NCBI GenBank assembly: GCA_964561005.1
Contig: CAZLNO010000051.1
Span: forward strand, 1 to 26,068
Length of the DNA stretch: 26,068 nucleotides
Origin: CAZLNO01 sp964561005
GTDB taxonomy: Bacteria > Pseudomonadota > Alphaproteobacteria > Kiloniellales > Rhodovibrionaceae
Reading direction: 5' to 3'
Position numbers and translations under genes: made by a program. Below are positions 8,089 to 17,000 of the stretch, piece by piece; within the stretch, counting starts at the first letter, position 1, and each line of letters starts with the position of its first letter. Below the pieces are notes generated by a model, which worked only from the letters and a program-made list of their open reading frames with translations, searched no databases and was not told the DNA's origin.

Positions 8089-10611
8089 ATGACGGCTTGG
8101 CGTCTCTTGTGGCTGCGGCGCATTGCGGTCCTGCTGGCGGTGCTCGCCGTCGTGGCGGGTTGCGATGGCATGAAGCGCGACCCCTTGATCGAGCTGGACG
8201 ACGGCCGCGCGGCCTCGACGCGCGAAGCGATGGCTGCCGAGACCCGGCGCCCCGCCGGCGCCGAAAGGCGGCGCGCGCCGGATGACCGCCCGGCGAAAGC
8301 GGCGGACGACTCGGAGTCGCAGGTGCCCCTGGCCGAGCCGGAGTTCTATCGCGGAAGCGGCGAGTTCCTCGGGTCGGCGCGGGCGCGCGCCCAGGTCACC
8401 GAGGGTGCCGGCGGTTACACGCTGAACTTCGACGAGGCCGACATCCGCAAGGTGGTGGACACCGTCCTGGGCGGCGCCCTGGGCGAGAACTACGTGGTCG
8501 ATCCCCAGATCAAGGGCACGATCACCGCGCGGACCTCGCGCCCGTTGCCGCGCGAGCTGGTCGTCCCCGCGCTGGAGGACATCCTGGCGATGAACGGCGC
8601 GGCGCTGGTCCGCGACGCGGGCATCTACCGCGTGGTGCCGCTGCAGCAGGCCGGCGGCAGCGCGCCGGTGTTCATCGGCGAGCGCTCGGGCGCCAAGGGC
8701 TACGGCCTGCACGTCATCCCGCTCGACTACGCGCCCGCGGACGAGCTGCGGCAGACGCTGCAGTCCTTCGTCGCCCCCGGCCGCAGCCTGCAAGCGGATG
8801 TCGAGCGCAACCTGCTGCTGTTCCGCGGACCGGGCGGCGAGGCGCAGGACCTGGTCGACATGGCCGAGCTGTTCGACGTCGACTGGATGGCCGGGATGTC
8901 GTTCGCGCTGCTGCCGCTGGAGAGCGCGGAGGCCAAGGACGTGGTCCGCGAACTCGCGGAGGTGTTCGGCAAGGGCGAGGGCGGGCCGGCGGAGGGCCTG
9001 CTTCGCTTTCTGCCGATTTCACGGATGAACGCCATTCTGGTCATCTCCCCGCAGCCCGACTACCTCGGCCGGGTGCGCGACTGGGTCGAGCGCCTGGATC
9101 GCGGCGGCGCGGAGGACCAGCGCCAGCTCTTCGTCTACAAGGTCCAGAACGGGCGGGCCCAGGACCTGGCCTCGGTCCTCGGCGAGGTGTTCCAGGTCAG
9201 CACCGTCAACACCGGCAACCGGCGCGGCGGCGAGGTCGCTCCCGGCCTGCAGGCCGCCGAACTCGGCGGCCTCACCGGCCAGGGCATCGGCGGCAACGCC
9301 AGCGGCGGCACGAATGGCGGCGCCGATGGCGGCACGAACGGCGGCGCGGCGGCCGGCGGCGGTGGCCAGCAGGGCGGCGGCGCGGCCAGGCCCTCGACCA
9401 CGGCGCCCAGCCGGGAGCCCGGCGCCAACGCCGGCCGCGCCCGCCGGGGCACGGGCGCCTTGGGCGGCGGCGAGGATGGACCGCGGATCATCGCCGACGG
9501 GCGCAACAACGCCCTGCTGATCCTGGCCACCGCGCGCGAATTCCGAATGATCGAGAACACGCTGGAGCGGCTGGACGTCGTGCCGCTGCAGGTGCTGATC
9601 GAGGCGACGATCGCCGAGGTCACGCTGACCGACGACCTGCGCTACGGCGTGCGCTGGTTCCTGCAGAGCGAGGCCGAGGGCACGGGCACCGGCTCGGTCA
9701 CCTTCTCGGACGTCTCGACCGGCGCGGTCAGCTCGACCTTCCCGGGCTTCTCCTTCCTGTTCGAGGGCGGCGACGTCAGCGCGGCGCTGAATGCCCTGGA
9801 AGAGGTCACCAACGTCAACGTCGTCTCCTCGCCGCAGCTCATGGTGCTGGACAACGAGACGGCGCGCCTCAACGTCGGCGATCAGGTGCCGGTGGCCACG
9901 CAGTCCTCGGTGTCCACAACCGACGCAGACTCGCCGATCGTCAACTCGATCGAGTTCCGCGACACCGGCGTGATCCTGGAGATCACCCCGCGGGTCAGCA
10001 ACAGCGGGCTGGTCACCATGGACGTCAGCCAGGAGGTGTCCGACGTCGTGGAGACGACCACCTCCAACATCGACTCGCCGACCATCCAGCAGCGCTCGAT
10101 CAGCTCCTCGGTCGCCGTGCAGACCGGGGAGACGATCGCCCTGGGCGGCCTGATCCGCGACCGCCAGCAGGACGCGGTCTCGGGCGTGCCGCTGCTCAAG
10201 GACATCCCGATCTTCGGCAACCTGTTCAAGAGCACGGACCGGGCGGCCAGCCGGACCGAGCTTCTGGTGCTGATCACGCCGCGCGTGGTGCGCGATCCCA
10301 ACGAGGCGCGCGAGGTCACCCGCGAGCTTCGCCAGCGGCTCAGCGGCATCGAGAACCTGCAGCGCCGGGTGCGTCGGGGCTACGGTTCCTCGGCGCCGCA
10401 AGACGACGACGCCCCGCCCGCGCCGCGGGCGACTCCGGAAGATGCCCCTTCGAACGGGGCGCGCACGGCGCCTGGCGCGGAGGAAGAGGACGAAACGACA
10501 GGGCCGCAGGCCTCGGGCACATCGCCGGACGCGGAGTCCGAGCCGCCGGCCGTACCCGTGGCGCCGGTGGAGACCGAAGCCCCTGAATCTGGGAGTGGCG
10601 CGGCGGAATAG
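8089..10611 (+). CDS. gspD: Type II secretion outer-membrane secretin GspD
   Basis: Outer-membrane secretin pore of the type II system, 840 residues. A lipoprotein signal peptide ends in LAVVAGC with the lipidated Cys at residue 25. The N0 domain begins near 109 (YTLNFDEADIRKVVDTVLGG), followed by N1-N3. The third N domain is interrupted by a Gly/Ala-rich loop at about 400-464. The C-terminal secretin domain (about 490-740) has LIEATIAEVTL, VSSPQLMVLDNETA, VGDQVPVAT, GVILEITPRVS, ALGGLIRDRQ and GVPLLKDIPIFGNLF. The last ~90 residues are an acidic, Pro-rich tail. Asp at +2 after Cys is the inner-membrane retention signal of enteric bacteria, odd for a secretin, though the rule is not universal. 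The gene has its own 169-base leader. Confidence 0.96.
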   Translation: MTAWRLLWLRRIAVLLAVLAVVAGCDGMKRDPLIELDDGRAASTREAMAAETRRPAGAERRRAPDDRPAKAADDSESQVPLAEPEFYRGSGEFLGSARARAQVTEGAGGYTLNFDEADIRKVVDTVLGGALGENYVVDPQIKGTITARTSRPLPRELVVPALEDILAMNGAALVRDAGIYRVVPLQQAGGSAPVFIGERSGAKGYGLHVIPLDYAPADELRQTLQSFVAPGRSLQADVERNLLLFRGPGGEAQDLVDMAELFDVDWMAGMSFALLPLESAEAKDVVRELAEVFGKGEGGPAEGLLRFLPISRMNAILVISPQPDYLGRVRDWVERLDRGGAEDQRQLFVYKVQNGRAQDLASVLGEVFQVSTVNTGNRRGGEVAPGLQAAELGGLTGQGIGGNASGGTNGGADGGTNGGAAAGGGGQQGGGAARPSTTAPSREPGANAGRARRGTGALGGGEDGPRIIADGRNNALLILATAREFRMIENTLERLDVVPLQVLIEATIAEVTLTDDLRYGVRWFLQSEAEGTGTGSVTFSDVSTGAVSSTFPGFSFLFEGGDVSAALNALEEVTNVNVVSSPQLMVLDNETARLNVGDQVPVATQSSVSTTDADSPIVNSIEFRDTGVILEITPRVSNSGLVTMDVSQEVSDVVETTTSNIDSPTIQQRSISSSVAVQTGETIALGGLIRDRQQDAVSGVPLLKDIPIFGNLFKSTDRAASRTELLVLITPRVVRDPNEAREVTRELRQRLSGIENLQRRVRRGYGSSAPQDDDAPPAPRATPEDAPSNGARTAPGAEEEDETTGPQASGTSPDAESEPPAVPVAPVETEAPESGSGAAE

Positions 10612-10642
10612 CGGGCTTCGACGCGCCGGCGCCGGTGACGGT

Positions 10643-11086
10643 TCAGCCCTTCTTCCGACTGCTTCGCCGTCCCCTGCCTTTTTGTCCCAGGCCGATCTGC
10701 TTGGCCATGTCCGCGCGCTGCCGGCTGTAGTTGCGGCTGACCAGCGGGTGGTCGCGCGGCAGGCCGAAGGCCTCGCGGTAGTCGGTCTCGTCCATGCCGT
10801 GCGCCGAGCGGATGTGCCGCTTCAGCGCCTTGAGCTGCTTGCCGCAGACCAGGCAGGTCACGTAGTCGTTGCCGACGCTCTTCTTGATCGGCACGGCCGG
10901 CTTGTAGCTCTCGGGCTCGGTCGTCGCCTCTCCACCTTCCGCTGTGCTGCCGTTCTTCAGCGCGCTGATGACGTTGGCGATAAACTGCGGCACCTGATCG
11001 GCCGGCATCTGATTGTTGCCAAGATACGAGGCCACGATCGAACCGGCAATCTCGCGAACGTCAGTATTGGTGTTCTCCTCGCTCAA
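10643..11086 (-). CDS. MucR/Ros-family zinc-finger transcriptional regulator
   Basis: DNA-binding regulator of the alphaproteobacterial MucR/Ros family, which silences AT-rich promoters and controls surface, exopolysaccharide and virulence genes. The 147-residue protein has an oligomerisation-type N-terminus (REIAGSIVASYLGNN) and the prokaryotic zinc finger C78-x2-C81-x9-H91-x4-H96 within TCLVCGKQLKALKRHIRSAH. The family motif follows (YREAFGLPRDHPLVSRNYS), then a basic tail. The start is TTG 11086 with a strong AAGGAGA 6-7 bases upstream; rare starts are plausible for a tightly controlled regulator. It converges on gspD, with 31 bases between the stops and only a GC palindrome there. Confidence 0.93.
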   Translation of the reverse strand: MSEENTNTDVREIAGSIVASYLGNNQMPADQVPQFIANVISALKNGSTAEGGEATTEPESYKPAVPIKKSVGNDYVTCLVCGKQLKALKRHIRSAHGMDETDYREAFGLPRDHPLVSRNYSRQRADMAKQIGLGQKGRGRRSSRKKG

Positions 11087-11114
11087 GTTGTATCTCCTTA
11101 TTGGCTAGGCCCTG

Positions 11115-11143
11115 AACTTAGGTTCGATCGCATTACTAATCAA
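11115..11143 (-). promoter_or_regulatory. Possible promoter of the mucR-like gene
   Basis: Read on the minus strand, TTGATT (11143-11138) and TAAGTT (11120-11115) are separated by 17 bases, about 30 bases upstream of the TTG start. The surrounding 11100-11150 is the most AT-rich piece in this part of the window and rich in TpA steps. MucR proteins favour such DNA, so autoregulation is plausible. The -10 match is only partial. Confidence 0.35.
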
Positions 11144-11454
11144 TTAAGCTGAAGGCAAAGGCGCCCGAAGTCGAGAAAAAACGCAGTCGGCGGGACGGTC
11201 GCGAGCCCGCCGGCATCACGCCGGGCGAGGCGCGAGGCCTCGGCGCAGCCCGGCAGCGCCGGATTGTTGGCGAACACCGCGCCATCGACCAGTCGCTCCC
11301 CGGCCGCGCCGTCGGGCGGCCGGACAAGGGCCGGCCGGAAGTAGATCGGCGTGGCGGTGATGGCCTGGGCGACGTCCTTCAGCAGGTCGTCGCGCCGATC
11401 ATCCGGACGGGCCGGATCGCGGCGGAACAGCTTGGCCGTGCGCCGCCACGGCAT
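11140..11454 (-). pseudogene. Remnant of a patatin-like phospholipase (C-terminal piece)
   Basis: The translated piece contains AQAITATPIYFRPA followed by LVDGAVFANNPALPGCAEA. This is the C-terminal half of the patatin catalytic domain, including the DG[A/G] motif that carries the catalytic Asp. The oxyanion-hole motif GGGxRG and the GxSxG nucleophile motif, which should precede it, are missing. Upstream in the same frame are only 14 more codons before a stop (11497-11499, shared with the stop of the next gene). The sequence after NNPAL also departs from the family: the expected SLGTG-like strand is absent in this frame, and a neighbouring frame reads RLRFFSTSG there, hinting at a frameshift. 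No ribosome binding site was found. I take it as a decayed gene, although a short expressed fragment cannot be excluded. Confidence 0.65.
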
Positions 11455-11496
11455 CCAGGACCGGCCGCCGGGCCACCGGGACGGGCCGCATCCGCG

Positions 11497-12216
11497 TCAT
11501 CCCGCCAGGCGGAAGGGGCCGCGGAAGGTCTCGGGCTGGAGCGGCAGCGGGTCCTCGCCCTGGCCGAGGTCGAACTCGGTGTCGTCCAGCATCCGGACCG
11601 CGCCATCGCGCGCCAGGCTCAGGACCACGCTGTGGAGCCGCTGGTCATAGCACACCGTGGCCATGAACCGGCGCGCGCCCTCGGTCTCCGGGTCCGGCCC
11701 TTCCTCGCGCAGTGGCACCAGCTTGTCGGCGGCCGCCTGCTTCAGGGCGTCGTCGGCCGCCGCCGTCCAGTCGAGGTCGGCGGCCTCGCGCACGACGCGG
11801 AAGGTCCCGGCCGCGCCGCGGATGGTGTTGCAGAAGAATTCCAGATAGCCGGCGCCCGTCGCGTCGTTGAGAATCAGGCCGGCCTCGGCGTTCAGCGCGT
11901 GAATCCCCGGGCTCTTGCCATCCAGGACCAGGCGCGCCGAGGGCGCGGCCACCACCTGCAGCATCGCCGGCTCACCGTCGCCATCCAGATCGAAGATCGC
12001 CTCGCAGAGCACGGCGTCGGGGTAGAACGCCAGCGGCAGCGCCCGCATCCGCAGCAGGGGCTGTCCCGCCGCCTCGCCCAGACCCGCGACCACGGCCGCC
12101 GCCTCCCGGGCCTTCAGGTTCCTCCAGTCGCCGCGCAGCCAGGGCCGAAAAGGAAAGGGATGCTTCCGGTCGTAGGCGGACAGCTCCGCCGCCGCCTCGG
12201 TCGTCTCGCCCCCCAT
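11497..12216 (-). CDS. Unrecognised protein sharing a domain with the C-terminus of the STAND-ankyrin protein
   Basis: A 239-residue soluble protein of no family that I recognise. The start is secure: ATG at 12216 has GGGGGAGG 7 bases upstream. No signal peptide or membrane helix is visible. Residues about 58-215 resemble the last ~180 residues of the giant protein at 14050-19230. Residues 105-143 (beginning IHALNAEAG, with YLEFFCNTIRG) align without gaps to residues 1607-1645 of the giant (IHEVNAHAP, YLRFFCFFVRG), 17 of 39 identical. Both end in an RMLDD/EMLDD turn after a strand pair. The patatin remnant lies just downstream on the same strand; the coupling ATPase gene is divergent. I infer an adaptor or effector partner of the STAND protein; a catalytic function is not evident. 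Confidence 0.8.
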   Translation of the reverse strand: MGGETTEAAAELSAYDRKHPFPFRPWLRGDWRNLKAREAAAVVAGLGEAAGQPLLRMRALPLAFYPDAVLCEAIFDLDGDGEPAMLQVVAAPSARLVLDGKSPGIHALNAEAGLILNDATGAGYLEFFCNTIRGAAGTFRVVREAADLDWTAAADDALKQAAADKLVPLREEGPDPETEGARRFMATVCYDQRLHSVVLSLARDGAVRMLDDTEFDLGQGEDPLPLQPETFRGPFRLAG

Positions 12217-12280
12217 CGCCGCGCCTCCCCCTTTCTTGTCCGGCTGGACCCCGGCGCGCAGGCGCCCGACCCGGCATGGA

Positions 12281-12310
12281 TTGATCCGGGGGCGCCCGCA
12301 TTCCTATGCT
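12281..12310 (+). promoter_or_regulatory. Possible promoter of the coupling ATPase gene
   Basis: TTGATC (12281-12286) and TATGCT (12305-12310) are spaced by 18 bases in the 160-base divergent region, about 67 bases before the chosen GTG start. Each hexamer matches the sigma70 consensus at four of six positions. Motif evidence only. Confidence 0.4.
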
Positions 12311-12376
12311 CAATTCTTCCTCGGCCGGGACCTGGCCGTCGCGGTCCCGGCATCAGACTCGGAAGGAGCAGCCCGC

Positions 12377-13885
12377 GTGTCAAGCAAGCGTCTGGACCGC
12401 TCGGCCCTGGCCGGAATCCCCGAGATGAAGCTGCCCGAACGCCTGGACGACCCCGGCATCCTGGTCGGCTGGTCGCTGGAGCACGAGCACGCCAAGGTGC
12501 CGGTGGGCTTCACCTTCGGCACGCACGACCACCGCCCGCGCAGCGGCTACCTGGACCCCATCCTGTTCGAGTCCGACGGCCACCTCATGACCATCGCGCC
12601 GACCGGCGCGGGCAAGGGCACCGGCTGTGTCATCCCCACGCTGCTGCGCCATGACGGTCCGGTCATCGTGGTCGATCCCAAGGGCGAGAACGCGGCCGTG
12701 ACCGCCCGCCGCCGGCGCGAGCTGGGCCAGCGCATCGTGGTGCTGGACCCGATGAACGTCACCGGCTTCGAGACCGACCGCCTGAACCCCATGGACCTGC
12801 TGGACATCGACCGCCAGGGCGTGGTCGACGACGCCACCATGCTGACCTCGGTGCTGCTGGGCAGCGAGATCCGCAGCGAGCGCGACCGCTTCTGGGTCAA
12901 CCGCGGCATGCAGATGATCCTGGGCGCGATGCTCTACATCATGCTGGAAAAGCCCGATCAGGAGCCGACACTGACCGCCGTGCGCGACCTGGTCGGCCAG
13001 TCCCCGTCGGCGCTGGAGCCATTCGTGAAGAAGATGGCGACCTCGCCGGACCCGGACCTGCGCCAGGCCGCCGCGGTGTTCAGCGTGCCGGCGGCCGAGA
13101 CCCTGGGCGGCATCAGCGCCTTCGCGCAGGAGGGGCTGGACTTCCTGCGCGGCGAGCAGGTGCGCCACGCCATCCAGCAGTCGACCTTCTCGCTGGACGA
13201 GGTGACGCGCGGCGAGCCGATGTCGATCTACATCGTCATCCCCCCGGAGAAGCTGGAAAGCCACGCCCGCCTGCTGCGGCTGTGGATCAGCGCGCTGATC
13301 GCCGCCATCACCCGTCGGCGCGGCCCGCCGCCCAAGCCGACGCTGTTCATCCTGGACGAGGCCGCCCAGCTCGGCTCGCTGCCGCAGCTCCGCCAGGCGA
13401 TCACGCTGCTGCGCGGCTATGGCCTGCGCACCTGGAGCTTCTGGCAGGACGTCTCGCAGTTGTACCGCCTCTACCCGCGGGACTGGCAGACCATGGTGAA
13501 CAACTGCAAGGTCCTGCAGGCCTTCGGCAGCGCCAACATGAACGCCGCGCGCGCCATCGCCGAGCTGCTGGGGTTCTACGACGCGGCCACGGTGCTGGAC
13601 CTGGACGTGGACGAGATGGCCCTGCTGATCGCCGGCGACGAGGCGGTGATCGCGCAAAAGCCGAACTACCTCGCCGACCCGTGCTTTGCCGGGCTGTACG
13701 ACGCCAACCCCCTGCACGACGCGACGCGGGAGATCATGCCCAGGCCGCGCCGCCGCCAGCGCCATTACCGTCGCCGCCAGCCGCGCCGGAAGCCCGGGAC
13801 GCTGGCGCCGCCGGAGGCCGAGAGCCTGCTGCGCGCCCCGATGGACTCCGACATGCTGGCGCGCATCCGGGGCAAGTGGGGCTGA
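12377..13885 (+). CDS. Soluble VirD4/TraG-type coupling ATPase
   Basis: An ATPase of the type IV coupling protein family (T4SS DNA transfer / TraG-VirD4). Such proteins normally feed substrates to a type IV secretion channel. Walker A is PTGAGKGT (75-82), followed by the family signature VVDPKGENA; Walker B is TLFILDEAAQLG with D327-E328. The segment YGLRTWSFWQDVSQLYRLY and the TMVNNCKVLQAFG strand are typical. The N-terminal membrane helices of VirD4 are missing: the ~70 residues before Walker A are hydrophilic. The C-terminus is a short Arg-rich tail. I chose GTG 12377 because AAGGAG is 8 bases upstream; the frame stays open to 12236 without a good site. No relaxase or VirB/Dot channel gene is in the window, but an IcmJ/DotN-like gene is. 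Confidence 0.88.
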   Translation: MSSKRLDRSALAGIPEMKLPERLDDPGILVGWSLEHEHAKVPVGFTFGTHDHRPRSGYLDPILFESDGHLMTIAPTGAGKGTGCVIPTLLRHDGPVIVVDPKGENAAVTARRRRELGQRIVVLDPMNVTGFETDRLNPMDLLDIDRQGVVDDATMLTSVLLGSEIRSERDRFWVNRGMQMILGAMLYIMLEKPDQEPTLTAVRDLVGQSPSALEPFVKKMATSPDPDLRQAAAVFSVPAAETLGGISAFAQEGLDFLRGEQVRHAIQQSTFSLDEVTRGEPMSIYIVIPPEKLESHARLLRLWISALIAAITRRRGPPPKPTLFILDEAAQLGSLPQLRQAITLLRGYGLRTWSFWQDVSQLYRLYPRDWQTMVNNCKVLQAFGSANMNAARAIAELLGFYDAATVLDLDVDEMALLIAGDEAVIAQKPNYLADPCFAGLYDANPLHDATREIMPRPRRRQRHYRRRQPRRKPGTLAPPEAESLLRAPMDSDMLARIRGKWG

Positions 13886-14049
13886 CCGCGACCGCCGGCA
13901 CGGCCCGGCCGCGGAATTTCACACGCAATCGGAGCTTCACAGCCTCTGCCGTCGCGGTTACCGTGATCCAGCCGGTTTGGATTCCACAGATGGTCGGCCC
14001 ATGACGATCCGGCCGGCTTCCAAGCGGCCGAGGACGGACGCGGCCCCGC

Positions 14050-17000
14050 ATGGAACAGCACCTCCCGGACCTGGACCGCTTCCCCCGGCTGACCCGACCC
14101 AGCATCTTCCTGGCCTCGCCCGGCGACGTGGCCTACCTGCGCAAGCTGACCGAATCGGTCATCGAGGACGTCAAGCAGGCGGTGGCCGACGACCGCGACA
14201 TCGACCTCTACGCCTGGGAGGTCGACAAGGCGGTGGACGGCTTCGACGACCGCATACCGGCGCAGGAGCAGATCCCCCATCCCTGCGACCCGAAGTGCCG
14301 GGGCGTCGTCTGCTTTTTCGGCGAAAAGGTCGGGCAGCCCCTGAGCCCGGATCATCCGATCGACTCCCTCGCGCCGATCGAGCCGATGCGCGATCAGGGC
14401 GCCTACGGCCTGGTCATTCCGTGGGACCCGGAGGCGGCCCACGATGGCGGCTTCGCCCTGACCGGCAGCACCTTCGAGCTGCTGGCGACCCTGGCCACCA
14501 TCCAGCGCGCGCGCGACGAAGGCCGCGGTCTCCAGGCCGAAATCCCGTTGTTGCTGCGCTTCGTCGGCGATCCGTCCGTGCTGGACGCCCGCGATCCGCT
14601 GGACGCTGCCTGGGGGAACCAGCAGCTATTGGAGGCGGCGCAGGCGCGCTACCGGGGACAATGGCGCTTTCGAAAAGCGTTCGAGGCCGATTACGAGAAC
14701 CAGATCCTTCAACTACATAACCTCGCCAGGTTCCTGATCGCGCGGGGCAAGGTGCCGCAGTTCGTCGCGAACGAGGACGAGGCGGAGGCCAAGCTGCGCG
14801 ACTGGCTGGAGACCCAGCTGCATCTGCGCACCACGGTGCCCGATGCGGACCCCTTCAAGGGGTTGGAGGCCTATGACGTCGCGGACCATGCGATCTTCTG
14901 CGGACGGAAGGCGGAACGCAGGGAGGCGCGCCAGGACGTGGAGGCCCGCTTCCAGGATCGCGACAAGCCGAACATCCACTGGGTGCAGAGCGGCAGCGGC
15001 GCGGGCAAGTCGTCGTTTCTGCGCGCCGGCCTCGTGGGGTCCCTGGTCCACGATCGCCGGCATGACATCACCTATATCGACTGCGTGCTGCGGCCCGGCG
15101 AATTGCTGCCGCACGGCCTGGCGCAAGAGGCCGGCGCGTCGAACGGCGAGCTGTCGTTTCGGGCCCTGCGCAATCTCGACCAGGCCTGCCTGGAGCGCGT
15201 CGCCGAGGTGGTGCGCGCACGCAAGGCGGCGGGCATCACCTGCGACCTCGACCCCGAGGAGATCGTTGCGCGCGCCTTGCGCGACTTCGACCGAACGGCG
15301 GCGGAGCCGGCGGCGAAGGCGGCGACCGCCGCCGAGCATCTGGACCGCCTGATGGAGGACCTGCCGCGTCGCAACGGCGTGGGCACGGGGCGGGCGCGGC
15401 TGCTGATCGCGCTCGACCAGTTCGAGGAAGCGCTCGACGGCCTCTACAACACCGAGACCGCGGCCTACTGGGAGCCGGTGGTGGCCTTCATGAACGCCGC
15501 GGCGGGCTCGGACTCGCTGGCCGTCCTCGTCACCCTCCAGGACAACCGCGTCGAACTGGTCAAGCAGGACGCCACCCTCGGGCCGCTTTACGATATTCAC
15601 CGGGCCGGGCGAACCGAACTGATGTTCCCGTCGAACGCGCTGGCCGAAATCATCCGCGAACCGTTCAAGCGCACGGGCCGGATCGCCATCGCGCCGGACC
15701 TGGTCCAGCGCCTTCGCGCCGACATTCTGGAGTTCTGCAACAAGCAGAGCCGCGGCGACGCCCAGGACAACCTGCTGCCGCTGGTCTCCCTGACGCTGCG
15801 GCGGCTGTACGACAACTGTGCCCGGCCGAAGCTGGAAGGCCGGCCGCGCGGCGCCCGGAACGAGGCGGACGCCGGCGCCGGCGCCGGCGAGCTGGCCACG
15901 GAAGACGGGGAAACGGCGAAGCCGGGGACCGGACACGATCGCGACGATGGGGGCGCCGGCTCGCTGAGCGCCCAGTTCGACGCCGACAAGGCCGCGACAA
16001 CCGCCGGCCGGGAAGCGCCGGCGCGCGCGACCCTCACCGTCGAGGACGCCGAAGGCTTTCTGAGGATCGACGACTCGATCACCGAGCTGGCCGAGGAAGC
16101 GTTGGAAGAGGCCCGGGAAAAGGCCGGGCCGTCCTGGTCGGACACCGCCGTCGGGGACCTGCTGCGCCCCCTGGTCGACTGGCGCAACGAGGGTGGCACG
16201 CGCTTCACCCTGCCCGACGCCGCGATGCCGACGGCGGCGGCGCCGCGCGAACTGGCGAAGGCGATGCTCAAGCGCCGGCTGCTGCTGCCCGAGCGGGACG
16301 GCCGCATCCGGCTGGTGCACGAGGCCGTGCTGCGGCGCTGGGACGCGGCCCGGCAGTGGATCGAGGAGGAGCGGCCCCTGCGCGAGGCCGCGCGGCAGCT
16401 TCGCGCCGGTGCCGCCGACTGGGACCCCGAGGATCGCGACTCGGAGACGGCGCGCGCGCTGAAGGCGCTGCACCTCGACCGCGCGGCCCGGATCCTGGCC
16501 CTCTGGTACGATATCCTCCACGACGACACGGTCACGCACAAGCCGGAGGAGACCCGACGCCTGCGCGACTTCTGCCTCAGCCTGCTGCAGCTCCAGGCCC
16601 AACCGGGCAGCGTCGTCAAAGACGCCCCCAACCAGCCCACGCACCTGATGCTGGCGGCGGCCTACCAGCGCGCGGACATCGTCCACGGGATGCTGGCCAG
16701 CGACCGGACCAGCGTCGACGCCGAGGGCGTCAACCAGCGCACGGCCCTGTTCTGGCCGGCGTTCCTGGACAATGGCGAAATCCTTGAGATGCTGCTGGAC
16801 GCCGGTGCCCGGCCCGACCCGGCGGACAAGGACGGCTGGCGGCCCATCCACGCGGCGGCGCAAAGCGGCTCGCTGGCCTGCCTGCGGCGCCTGATCGAGG
16901 CCGGCGCCTCGCTGGAGGCCGGCGGCGCGCCGAACGGCATGGCGCCCATCCATCTTGCGGCCAACGCCGGACGGACGGAGGTCCTGCGCTATCTGGTCGA

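Noticed and set aside
9286..9480. Gly/Ala-rich stretch in gspD as a possible frameshift or insertion
   Set aside because: The frame continues into conserved N3 and secretin sequence, and Gly-rich loops at this place occur in other secretins.
9019..10401. Minus-strand frame opposite gspD
   Set aside because: Composition is typical of an antisense shadow, and gspD is certain on the other strand.
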